A stretch of 58,351 nucleotides of DNA, from positions 1-58,351 of the forward strand of contig DAISIR010000014.1 of assembly GCA_036821905.1 (NCBI GenBank), written 5' to 3'. Shown in pieces: positions 51,194 through 58,351 of the stretch. The position numbers were made by a program, and so were the translations under genes. The notes under the pieces are model-generated. The model had not been told where the DNA came from. It worked only from the letters and a program-made list of their open reading frames with translations, and made no database searches. Origin of the DNA: Brooklawnia sp937867175 (lineage in GTDB: Bacteria > Actinomycetota > Actinomycetes > Propionibacteriales > Propionibacteriaceae). Positions within the stretch are counted from its first letter, which is position 1. Each line of letters opens with the position of its first letter.

Positions 51194-51691
51194 ATGAGTG
51201 ATGCACAGGCAGACGCGAATCAGCGGTTGACGGCTTTCCTGGAAGGGCTGGAACGGTTGCCCTGGTGGCGGGGTATCGCGTGGCGCGGTGTCACCGCCGG
51301 GTCCGGCTTCGGATTCACCGAACCGACGGTGGTGACCCGGGGGATCACCGCGGCTTCCCGCGACCCGCGGGTGGCGACTGCCGGTTTCACCACCCCGGGG
51401 GTGTACGCGATTCTCAGCCAGACCGGCCGCGACCTGGGTCAGTTCTCGGCGGCCCCGCAGGAGCAGGAGGTCGTCTTCGCCCCAGGCACGCTGTTGCAGT
51501 CGCAGGGGCGGATTGAGGGGCCCTGCCCGATCGTGGTGGTTTACGAGTTGCTGGTCGGTGATGGCCAGGTGCGTGGGCCTGAGGTTGATCCGGCGCGGTT
51601 GGCGTCCGACCTGCAGGCGATGCTGGATACCGCACGTGCACTGGGCCCGATCGGGCCCGTCCGCGACCGATTCGCGGGCGAGATCTGGTAG
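51194..51691 (+). CDS. Stand-alone ADP-ribosyltransferase-fold protein, 165 aa
   Basis: A second protein fitting the R-S-E pattern. R31 lies in IAWRGVT, the STS-like block in RGITAASRDP (T52, S55) and the ExE in PQEQEVVFAPGT (E90, E92). The spacing and flanks resemble the toxin's C-terminus (YRGTN, FTSSSTS, EGEVLLGAG), but identity is low. There is no delivery domain, so it acts inside the cell or needs another carrier. It is three bases downstream of the candidate immunity gene. It could be an orphan toxin domain or a regulator that uses the same fold; the pairing is unusual. Confidence 0.65.
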   Translation: MSDAQADANQRLTAFLEGLERLPWWRGIAWRGVTAGSGFGFTEPTVVTRGITAASRDPRVATAGFTTPGVYAILSQTGRDLGQFSAAPQEQEVVFAPGTLLQSQGRIEGPCPIVVVYELLVGDGQVRGPEVDPARLASDLQAMLDTARALGPIGPVRDRFAGEIW

Positions 51692-51708
51692 GACCACGCC
51701 GCTGAGCA

Positions 51709-51757
51709 GATCGCGGCAGATCGCGCCGAGACCAACCTGAGCGATCTTCCGCAGATC
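51709..51757 (+). terminator. Stem-loop after the ART module
   Basis: Arms 51709-51724 (GATCGCGGCAGATCGC) and 51741-51757 (GCGATCTTCCGCAGATC) pair with one mismatch and one bulge around a 16-base loop. It starts 18 bases after the stop at 51691. No T-run follows. It separates the toxin module from the EccD-EccB-MycP operon. Confidence 0.4.
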
Positions 51758-51908
51758 GCCGCGCGGGAGCGAGCGGGACGAACTGAGGCAGACTCACCCC
51801 CGGTGGCGCCCGCAGCCGGTGCGGGTGCTCCCCTTGTTCGAAGTGTCTCCAAGGGTTGCTGGACGGTAGTGTGGCTGGGTCGCCCGTATCACCCCGAGGA
51901 GGCCTGAC

Positions 51909-53222
51909 ATGGCCAGCAGGCGTTCGAACTCGACGCTGGTTGCGGTCTCTGTCGTGCACGCCGGCCAGCGAGTGGATATGGCCGTGCCGGCTGAGGTGCC
52001 GCTCGCCGAACTCCTGCCGGGGCTGGTCTCTGCGCTTGGACGCTTGACCAGCGATGCCGCGACCCAAGGTTTCCGGGTGATCATGCCCTCAGGCCGCGAA
52101 CTCGATCAGGGCCTCAGTCTCGCTGGCCAAGGCGTGTCCAGCGGCGCGGTGCTGTCCCTCGAGGTGGCCGGCGGTGCCAGCGGCGACGTCCGCTACGACG
52201 ACATCGTCGAGGCGATCGGCGCCTCGGTCGACGGCTCCCGGACGCCTTGGCGGCGCGGTGACTCGGTGGGGCTGTCGGCTTACAGTGCGTCCGGATTGTT
52301 CGGGGTGGCTGCGGCGCTGTTGGTGCTGGGCGGCGCGGATTCGGTGGTGGCGGCCATTCCCGCACTGGTGGGGGCGGGGCTGGTCGGGCTAGCAGCGATG
52401 GTGCTGGTTCGCCTCTCGGTGGTGGGCGGCGCGGTCGCGCTGACGATGACTGTGCCGCTGCTGGTGGGCGCGGCCGGGTTCGTGTTGGCCCCAGATTCGT
52501 TGGCGTCCGGGCAGGTAGCTGTGGCCGGGGTGGGCGTCCTGCTCGGATCGGTAGCTTGCTTGCTGCTGCCCCGTCGTCACCGGGCGGTCGCGGCTGGTCC
52601 GGTCGTGGCCGGCCTGGCGGCGCTGCTCGTTGGCGGGCTGGGCGGCTTCGCGAGCGTCCCCCTCGATCGGGCAGCCGCCCTCGCGGTCGCCCTGGTGACC
52701 GTCACCGTGCTGCTGGCACCGTGGCTGGGGCTGGCCCAGATCCCGGCCCACATCGACGCGATCTCGCCCGCGCCGCGGGGCGGCATCGACGGGCGGGTCG
52801 TCGCCGCGCAGCTGGGCGCTGCCGATGTCGCCGTGCTGGCGACCCGGGTCGCGGCGGGGCTGGTGACGGCCTCGCTCGCGCCGCTGGTCGCCACCACGCC
52901 GGCGGGCGCCTTGCTGATGGCCTGCGTCGGGTTCGCGTTCCTGCTGGGCACCCGCAGTCTGTACGGGCGGGCCGAGGTGCTCGCCGGAGTGGTCGGCGGC
53001 CTGGTCACCCTGGTGGTAGCCGGGGTCACGTCGACGATCGCGATGCCGGGACTACTGCCTTGGCTGGTCGGGCTGACCGTACTGGTCGGTGGTTTCGTGC
53101 TGGCCTGGAACGTTATCTCGGTGGGGTTGCGACCGTGGCTCACCCGCGCCGCCGACGGCCTCCACGTGGTCGCGCTGATGGCGGTGCTGCCGCTCGCGCT
53201 GCTGGTTTGGGGCCTCGCCTGA
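51909..53222 (+). CDS. eccD: Type VII secretion integral membrane protein EccD
   Basis: 437-aa translocon subunit. Residues 10-92 are the ubiquitin-like YukD domain (VVHAGQRVDMAVPAEVPLAE, ending VLSLEVAGG). Eleven TM helices follow. This is the typical EccD order and length. GAGGAGG lies at the ribosome-site distance before ATG 51909. It is joined by one shared base (TGATG) to eccB and then to mycP, the usual core-gene order. A second, divergent EccD-like gene is at 46068. Confidence 0.9.
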   Translation: MASRRSNSTLVAVSVVHAGQRVDMAVPAEVPLAELLPGLVSALGRLTSDAATQGFRVIMPSGRELDQGLSLAGQGVSSGAVLSLEVAGGASGDVRYDDIVEAIGASVDGSRTPWRRGDSVGLSAYSASGLFGVAAALLVLGGADSVVAAIPALVGAGLVGLAAMVLVRLSVVGGAVALTMTVPLLVGAAGFVLAPDSLASGQVAVAGVGVLLGSVACLLLPRRHRAVAAGPVVAGLAALLVGGLGGFASVPLDRAAALAVALVTVTVLLAPWLGLAQIPAHIDAISPAPRGGIDGRVVAAQLGAADVAVLATRVAAGLVTASLAPLVATTPAGALLMACVGFAFLLGTRSLYGRAEVLAGVVGGLVTLVVAGVTSTIAMPGLLPWLVGLTVLVGGFVLAWNVISVGLRPWLTRAADGLHVVALMAVLPLALLVWGLA

Positions 53223-54577
53223 TGGCATCCAACAAAGAGATTCTCGAGGCGCAGCGGTACAATCGGCGCCGCCTGGTGACCGCGTTCATGTCGGGTACCC
53301 CCGGTGGACGCGAACTTGAGCCGCGCTCGCTGGGGCGTCCACTGGTTGCAGGCCTGGTGATCGCCGCCGTGTTGGCGCTGGTCGGGGTGGTGATGGGCCG
53401 GTTCGCGCCGGTGCTGCCCTCCGGGTGGCAGAACGACACCCTGGTCATCGTCAAGGGTTCGGGGGCACGCTTCTTCAGCATCGACGGCACTCTGCGCCCG
53501 GTAGCCAACGTCACCTCGGCGCGGCTGCTCGCCGACCCGTCGTCGTTCCAGACCGCCGAGGTGGACGCCTCCGCGCTCGACGGCATCCCCCGTGGCGCCG
53601 AGGTCGGGATTCCTGAGGCACCCGACCTGGTGCCCCCCCGTGAGCTACTCCGCTCGGGGCAGTGGACGGCCTGTGCCACCAAGGGCGGCCAGACCCACAC
53701 CTGGGTGGCTGAGGATCCTGCCGGGCTTGACGTGGGGGCTACGGCTGTGGTCTCGAGCGAGGGCGAGACCTACCTAATCGCCGATGGACGCCGGCACCGT
53801 GTCGCAGACCCGGGCGTCCCGTTCGCGCTGGGCCTGGAATCCGCGACCGTCCACCCTGTGGACGCGGGTCTCCTCAACGTGTTCGAGCGGGGCTCTGACT
53901 TCGACCGGTTGCAGATTCCGGACGCGGGTCAGCCGGCGACCGGCATGCCTGCCCGGTTGCGCACCGCGGTGATCGGCTCGGTGGTGCAGGTCGAACAGGG
54001 GGCGTCCGCCGCCCGCTACGTGGTGACCGGGCACGGCCGGATCACGCCGCTGTCCGAGGTGGCCTACAGTCTGTTCCGGATTGGGACCGGCGCCGAGGCG
54101 GGCAACCCACTCACCGCGACGCTGGCCGAGATCTCGTCGTTGCAGGTCGACGCGGCCTCGGTGGTGCCGGCCGACTGGCCTGTCACCCTGGGGTCCGCAC
54201 TGGATGAATCCCGGCGGGTCTGTGGGCGACTGGTGGCTGGCGGCGAGTCCGTGTCCACCGAACTCGCGAGCATCCCGGCGCCGGCGGCCACCACGCCCGG
54301 CCAGACCGCGCCCACCGACATCGCCGGTGCCATCGTGCAGGGTGGCTCGGGAGCGCTGGTACGTGCCACGTCCGGTGGGACGCTGGGCGCGTTCGCCTTG
54401 GTCACCGATCTCGGTCGCGCCCACGGGCTCGAGGGTGACCCCGCCACGACGCTGGGCGCCCTCGGCTACACCCTGGACGATGTCGAGACGGTGCCGGCTG
54501 CCTGGCTGGCGCTCGTCCCGGCCGGGGTGTCGCTGTCGCCGGAGGCTGCCTGGCAGACGGTGACGGTGAACCGGTGA
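53222..54577 (+). CDS. eccB: Type VII secretion protein EccB
   Basis: 451-aa core component. The short cytoplasmic start (SNKEILEAQRYNRRRLVTAF) carries the conserved YNRRRL-type motif, and one TM helix follows (LVAGLVIAAVLALVGVVMG, about 39-57). The rest is the large extracytoplasmic domain with R1-R4-like beta repeats (GETYLIADGRRHRVAD, YVVTGHGRITPLSE). Two Cys form the family's disulphide (WTAC, RRVCGRL). ATG 53222 is coupled to eccD (TGATG), and the stop overlaps the mycosin start (GTGA). An open frame from 52556 is a shadow. Confidence 0.92.
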   Translation: MASNKEILEAQRYNRRRLVTAFMSGTPGGRELEPRSLGRPLVAGLVIAAVLALVGVVMGRFAPVLPSGWQNDTLVIVKGSGARFFSIDGTLRPVANVTSARLLADPSSFQTAEVDASALDGIPRGAEVGIPEAPDLVPPRELLRSGQWTACATKGGQTHTWVAEDPAGLDVGATAVVSSEGETYLIADGRRHRVADPGVPFALGLESATVHPVDAGLLNVFERGSDFDRLQIPDAGQPATGMPARLRTAVIGSVVQVEQGASAARYVVTGHGRITPLSEVAYSLFRIGTGAEAGNPLTATLAEISSLQVDAASVVPADWPVTLGSALDESRRVCGRLVAGGESVSTELASIPAPAATTPGQTAPTDIAGAIVQGGSGALVRATSGGTLGAFALVTDLGRAHGLEGDPATTLGALGYTLDDVETVPAAWLALVPAGVSLSPEAAWQTVTVNR

Positions 54578-55773
54578 GGCGCCTGGGGGCTGCCCTGCTG
54601 CTATCAGGGGTGATTGCGCTGGTGGGACCAGCCTCTGCGGAGGCCGAGCCGCTGGGGGCCGAGTGTTCATCGGGCGCGGGTACGCTCATCGCGCAGCCGC
54701 CGGTCGCTCTCGGGCAACTCGGTATCACGTCGGCCTGGCGGCTGTCGCAGGGCGAGGGCGTCCGGGTGGCGATCGTCGACTCCGGCGTCGACGCCGCGAA
54801 CCCCCATCTTGAGCAGGCAGTCGACCCGGGCATCGACCTGGTCGCCGGCGGTGACGGCAGCACCGACACCTTCGGGCACGGCACGGCGGTGGCGGCGGTC
54901 ATCGCGGCCCGGCAGGTGCCTGGTTCAGGGCTAGTCGGGGTGGCGCCGGCGGCCCGGATCGTCCCGGTGCGGGTCTACGCGTCCGATGACCGCGACGCCG
55001 GCCCGACCGCCGCACGCACCGCGGCCGGCATCGAGTGGGCCTCGCAGCAACCCGGAGTCAAGGTGATCGTGGTGCCGCTGACCACCGAGTCGGACGAGGT
55101 CGTCCTGCGGGACGCCGTCAACGCGGCCACCGCCCGCGGGGTCCTGGTGGTGGCCGCAGCGGGCAACGCAACCGGCTCGCAGGCGCCCACCGTGCAGTTC
55201 CCGGCCGGATATCCGGAGGCGCTGTCGGTGACCGCGCTCGATCTGTCCGGGCAGGCGCCGGTCGGTGGGGTGCATGTCGAGGTGGCGGCGCCGGGTCAGC
55301 AGGTGCTGGCGGTGGCCGGCCTCAGCGACTGCGTGCTGGCGGCCGACCAGCCGTCGACCTCCTACGCGTCCGGGTACGCTGGCGGGGTTGCCGCGCTGGT
55401 GGCCGCCGCGTACCCCGACGAGTCGCCGGCCGACTGGCAGTACCGCTTGCTCGCCACCGCGCTGCGTCCGAACGCAGGCGAGCGCAGCGTGACGGTCGGC
55501 TGGGGTCTGCTCGCGCCCTACGATGCGCTCAACTTCGTCAACGACGGCGGCCGAACTGGGCCGGCAAATCCGCACTTCCCGGCGCCGGTCGCCGAGGCGC
55601 CGCCGGGCATGGCACGACCTGCCCCCACCCCCGACCACGCTGCCGAGATCCGACTGGCGCTGGGTGCCCTGACCGGTGGGGCGGTTGCGTCCGTGGTGGG
55701 CGGCCTTCTGGTGCGCAGGTTGCGCGTCACCCCCGGCGCTGCGGACAGCTCGCGCGCGTCCGGCCGATGCTGA
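54574..55773 (+). CDS. mycP: Mycosin MycP (S8 subtilase) of the T7SS core
   Basis: 399-aa membrane-anchored protease. A signal peptide (1-24) is followed by catalytic D69 (VAIVDSGVD), H102 (FGHGTAVA), the oxyanion N198 (AAAGNATG) and S263 (STSYASGYAGG, where the usual Pro is Gly). The C-terminal TM (LGALTGGAVASVVGGLLV) and basic tail are typical. It contrasts with the mycosin at 37401, which lacks the oxyanion Asn, so this one is the conventional enzyme. It is last in the eccD-eccB-mycP operon, overlapping eccB by four bases. Confidence 0.92.
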   Translation: MRRLGAALLLSGVIALVGPASAEAEPLGAECSSGAGTLIAQPPVALGQLGITSAWRLSQGEGVRVAIVDSGVDAANPHLEQAVDPGIDLVAGGDGSTDTFGHGTAVAAVIAARQVPGSGLVGVAPAARIVPVRVYASDDRDAGPTAARTAAGIEWASQQPGVKVIVVPLTTESDEVVLRDAVNAATARGVLVVAAAGNATGSQAPTVQFPAGYPEALSVTALDLSGQAPVGGVHVEVAAPGQQVLAVAGLSDCVLAADQPSTSYASGYAGGVAALVAAAYPDESPADWQYRLLATALRPNAGERSVTVGWGLLAPYDALNFVNDGGRTGPANPHFPAPVAEAPPGMARPAPTPDHAAEIRLALGALTGGAVASVVGGLLVRRLRVTPGAADSSRASGRC

Positions 55774-55827
55774 GACAGGCCGACCGACACCGCTGTTGCC
55801 TCTTCGCCGACCCACCGATCACTGCCG

Positions 55828-56067
55828 TCACCGTCCAAGCCGCTGCTTCAGCTTGTCGAGGGTGCAGGTCTCGCGGGTGTCGACGCCGGTGGCCAGGTAG
55901 GCCGGGCAGGTGCCGGTGGCGGCGGTGGCCCCGAGCAGGATCCCCAGGCCGATGAACAGCTTGCCCACCAGCGATCTCGACTTCGCAATCCCCAGTGTCA
56001 AGAAGACCAGCGCGAACAGTCCGCGGGCGGCGCGGTCGAGGCTTCCTTCGTTCTGAATCGGTTCCAT
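55828..56067 (-). CDS. DUF2892-family membrane protein, 79 aa
   Basis: Small protein with the DUF2892 pattern: NEGSLDRAARGLFALVFLTL leads into the first TM, then VGKLFIGLGILLGATAATG into the second, and the loop has the family Cys-Pro (TGTCPAYLATG). GGAGGAG precedes ATG 56067; a start 24 bases earlier is rejected. It is monocistronic, between the T7SS operon and the NERD helicase. The general role of DUF2892 proteins is unclear. Confidence 0.75.
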   Translation of the reverse strand: MEPIQNEGSLDRAARGLFALVFLTLGIAKSRSLVGKLFIGLGILLGATAATGTCPAYLATGVDTRETCTLDKLKQRLGR

Positions 56068-56084
56068 GACTCCTCCTTCGATGT

Positions 56085-56126
56085 CCGACACGATAGGCGT
56101 GTGAGGGGTCTGTCGTAAGGTGTCGG
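56085..56126. promoter_or_regulatory. Inverted repeat in the divergent promoter region
   Basis: CCGACAC (56085-56091) and GTGTCGG (56120-56126) are a 7-bp inverted repeat overlapping a -10-like TAAGGT (56116-56121) for the plus-strand helicase gene. Weak, since short GC-rich repeats arise by chance. Confidence 0.2.
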
Positions 56127-56163
56127 GCAGATACTCAAAGATCGAGTCACGGAGGGTTCGCCG

Positions 56164-57825
56164 ATGCCCGCTCGTTCAGTTCCAGTCTCCCCGACGTTCG
56201 TGACCGTGTCCGAACACGAGGTCTGGTTTCGTGCGGTCCGCCAACTCGACGGCTGCACGCTGCTGGCGAACTTCCGGCTGTCCGACCGCCACAAGGACCA
56301 TGAGGTCGACCTGGTCGCCTTGATGCCCGACTCCGGCATCGTCACCGTTGAAGTCAAGGGCTCCCACGTCTGGTACGACGCCCACCAAGGCTGGCTGATC
56401 CAGCGCGACGGCCAACCCCAGCGCATCGATCCCGTCGGCCAGGCCCGCGACGCCTGCTACGCGCTGCGCAACTACGTCGAGGCCGATCCCCGCTGGGGAT
56501 CGCGCGGGCGGCTGAGGTGGGGCCATCACATCGTCCTGCCGCGCACCCAGCTGCATGACGACTTCGCTACCCCCGATTGCCCGCGCTGGCAGGTCAGCGG
56601 CGCGAACGACCTTGAGGCGCTCGGCCAGCGGCTTTGGGACACCACATCGTTGTATCGACTAGACGCCAGGCTGCCGACGTCCGACGACATCAACCTGGTC
56701 TGCGAGATCCTCAGCGGACGCAACCAGCCCGTCCGTGACCTTGTTGCGATAGCCGACGATCGGCAGGCGCTGGCCGATCGGCTCACCATGGAGCAGTCGA
56801 ACCTGCTGAACGTCACCCGCCTGCTGAACCGTGTCGAGATCCGCGGCGGAGCCGGATCGGGCAAGACTGTGCTGGCGATGCGCCAGGCCAAGGATCTGGC
56901 GTCCGGGCGCGGCGGCGGCGCACGACAGCGGGTCGGGGTGGTCTGCTACTCCTACGGCCTGGCCGAGTACCTCCGCCGCGAACTGCTGGTCGGGTCCCGC
57001 GGCAAACGGCCTGCCTTCGTCGGCACCTTCGAAGACCTCGGCCGCAGCTGGGGCGTCCCTATCACCGGTGACCGGCAGGACTCCCGGTTCTGGGAGATGG
57101 AACTCCCGGCCCGGATGGCTGAGGCGGCCCTGAGCCTCGACGACGGTGCCAGGTTCGACGCGATCATCATCGACGAGGCCCAGGATTTCGCCGACGACTG
57201 GTGGACGCCCCTGCTGAACTCACTTCGCGACGAACAGGTCGGCGGCCTGTACGCATACTCCGACGAGAACCAGCGCGTCTTTGCCCGGTTCGGACGCCCA
57301 CCGGTCGCCATGGTGCCGTTGTTGCTCGACCACAATCTCCGCAACACCCGCCAGATCGGTGAGAGCTTCGTCCCGCTGGCGCCCACGTCCATGGAGTTGC
57401 GCGGCGGCGACGGCCCAGAGGTGAGCTTCGTCCCCGCGCGGGTCAGCGAGGCCCTCGAGGTGGCCGATGAGCAGGTGGAGGCGCTGCTCGAGGAAGGCTG
57501 GCGCCCAAAGGACATCGCGCTGATCACGATGGGCGCGCGTCACCCGGTGCAGGCCGAGCGCCAGCAGACGATGGGCTTCGCCGGCTACTGGGACGACTTC
57601 TGGTCGAACGACGACATCTTCTACGGCCACGTGCTCGGCTTCAAGGGGATGGAACGCCGGGCGGTGGTGCTGTGCGTCAACGAGGACGGCACCCGCGACC
57701 GTGGTCGGGAACGGCTCTACGTCGGGCTCTCGCGGGCGACCGATCGGCTGGTCGTGGTGGGTGACCTCGCCGCGATCGAGCGGATGGGTGGTGGAGCGGT
57801 GGCCCAACACCTAGGCACCACGTGA
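56164..57825 (+). CDS. NERD-domain nuclease / SF1-type helicase fusion
   Basis: 553-aa protein. The N-terminal NERD domain (about 15-130) holds the PD-(D/E)xK nuclease residues in HEVDLVAL and VTVEVKGSH. The C-terminal part is a UvrD-like ATPase: Walker A GGAGSGKTVLA (about 232), Walker B IIIDEAQDF (about 336), a Q/Asn-rich motif (YSDENQRVF), and motif VI LYVGLSRATDR near the end. This is shorter than UvrD. NERD-helicase fusions are found in DNA processing and in plasmid or defence contexts. A promoter-like TAAGGT lies upstream. GGAGGG precedes the ATG at 56164. Role not known here. Confidence 0.82.
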   Translation: MPARSVPVSPTFVTVSEHEVWFRAVRQLDGCTLLANFRLSDRHKDHEVDLVALMPDSGIVTVEVKGSHVWYDAHQGWLIQRDGQPQRIDPVGQARDACYALRNYVEADPRWGSRGRLRWGHHIVLPRTQLHDDFATPDCPRWQVSGANDLEALGQRLWDTTSLYRLDARLPTSDDINLVCEILSGRNQPVRDLVAIADDRQALADRLTMEQSNLLNVTRLLNRVEIRGGAGSGKTVLAMRQAKDLASGRGGGARQRVGVVCYSYGLAEYLRRELLVGSRGKRPAFVGTFEDLGRSWGVPITGDRQDSRFWEMELPARMAEAALSLDDGARFDAIIIDEAQDFADDWWTPLLNSLRDEQVGGLYAYSDENQRVFARFGRPPVAMVPLLLDHNLRNTRQIGESFVPLAPTSMELRGGDGPEVSFVPARVSEALEVADEQVEALLEEGWRPKDIALITMGARHPVQAERQQTMGFAGYWDDFWSNDDIFYGHVLGFKGMERRAVVLCVNEDGTRDRGRERLYVGLSRATDRLVVVGDLAAIERMGGGAVAQHLGTT

Positions 57826-57918
57826 GCCTCGGACGTGGTCTGCCTGAAGCGGTGACGCGAAGCGGCGTAGCGCGCGATGATGTGGGTACCCCTTGGAACC
57901 GATGACGGCGGAGGACCG

Positions 57919-58351
57919 ATGAGAGACAGCTACCGGCACAAGATGGAGGGCCTCGTGGCCGATGTGCTGACGATGATGCACCTCGTCCGCACCGCGGTGG
58001 AACGCGCCAACCGGGCGCTTTTCGAGGCCGACCTGGACGCGGCGCAGGCCGTCATCTCGGGCGACGAGGTGCTCGACCAGATGTATGACGATCTGGACGC
58101 CCGCTGTCTCGCGCTGCTGGCCACCGAGCAACCGGTCGCCGGCGAGCTGCGCACGCTGGTCGCCCTGACCCGGATGTGCGCCGACCTCGCCCGGATGGGC
58201 GACCTGGCTGCACACGTCGCCAAGATCGCCAGGATGCGCTATCCCGAGCATGCGGTGTCCGAAGCCGTCCGACCCAACATGGAACGGCTCGGCCGGATCG
58301 CCGCAGAGATGGTCGGGATGGCCGCCACCGCTCTGGAGCAGCGCGATGTCT
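57919..58351 (+). CDS. phoU: Phosphate-uptake regulator PhoU (5-prime part, runs off the window)
   Basis: The first 144 codons of a PhoU protein, cut by the window end. ATG 57919 has GGAGG upstream. The all-alpha three-helix bundle start is clear (YRHKMEGLVADVLTMMHLV), with the metal-binding acid motif region ISGDEVLDQMYDDLD and RMCADLARMGDLAAHVAKIA, which correspond to the conserved E/D-x-x-x-D-R-type motifs. PhoU controls PhoR and the Pst phosphate importer. Further pst or pho genes would be expected beyond the edge. Confidence 0.88.
   Translation, partial: MRDSYRHKMEGLVADVLTMMHLVRTAVERANRALFEADLDAAQAVISGDEVLDQMYDDLDARCLALLATEQPVAGELRTLVALTRMCADLARMGDLAAHVAKIARMRYPEHAVSEAVRPNMERLGRIAAEMVGMAATALEQRDV

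Noticed and set aside
52556..53221. N-terminal extension of EccB into the EccD gene
   Set aside because: The extension is an alternative frame of eccD; EccB homologues start at the ATG 53222 motif.

Overview
The window is GC-rich with strongly GC-biased third codon positions. It carries a type VII (ESX-like) secretion locus with mycosin proteases and WXG100 proteins, a kinase/fibronectin-type/MoxR cluster, LigD and adenine deaminase. This combination points to a Gram-positive actinobacterium (Actinomycetota; something like Propionibacteriales is plausible but not shown by the sequence).

Layout. (1) 1-3400 is an accessory patch. A small Cys-rich peptide gene is followed by a complete IS21-family element (istA, istB) with visible ends and a 5-bp target duplication, then a 40-codon ORF behind a striking double palindrome. 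(2) 3411-14168 is metabolic and housekeeping: an Fe-S flavin oxidoreductase of the FadH/enoate-reductase type, an EamA-like transporter, LigD, adenine deaminase, an FGGY kinase, an AraM-like glycerol-1-phosphate dehydrogenase and a bifunctional-nuclease-family protein. (3) 14169-15137 is a gene-poor scar holding a decayed Gfo/Idh/MocA gene, a long hairpin and a near-perfect parS site. (4) 15138-18334 encodes a Lon-like protease and an overlapping small partner.

(5) 33368 down to 18342 is one tightly packed minus-strand run of eight genes: a 2017-aa Ig/FN3 surface fibre, MoxR ATPase, DUF58 protein, TgpA-like transglutaminase-fold protein lacking its catalytic Cys and His, Ser/Thr kinase, alpha/beta hydrolase, condensation-domain-type acyltransferase and a zinc-ribbon membrane protein. 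The first five match the PFNA (protein kinase, fibronectin, AAA) cluster known from bifidobacteria; here the operon extends into three probable ester or lipid genes.

(6) 33505-55773 is a large type VII secretion locus. Core parts are EccC (three ATPase domains), two WXG100 proteins, two different EccD-type proteins, EccB, two mycosins and an RDD-FHA protein. Around them sit substrate modules. Two of these share the order YbaB-like protein, about 100-aa EspC-like protein, larger hydrophobic or toxin protein, downstream candidate immunity gene, and they lie in opposite orientation on either side of the EccC/EccD core. One module ends in an apparent ADP-ribosyltransferase toxin and also holds a second stand-alone ADP-ribosyltransferase-fold gene. 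(7) 55828-58351 holds a DUF2892 membrane protein, a NERD-nuclease/SF1-helicase fusion and the start of phoU, which runs off the end.

Taken together, 18-56 kb looks like a cell-surface and secretion island: a T7SS with its effectors beside a kinase-controlled surface-fibre operon. I saw no rRNA, tRNA or CRISPR array, but no search programs were run.
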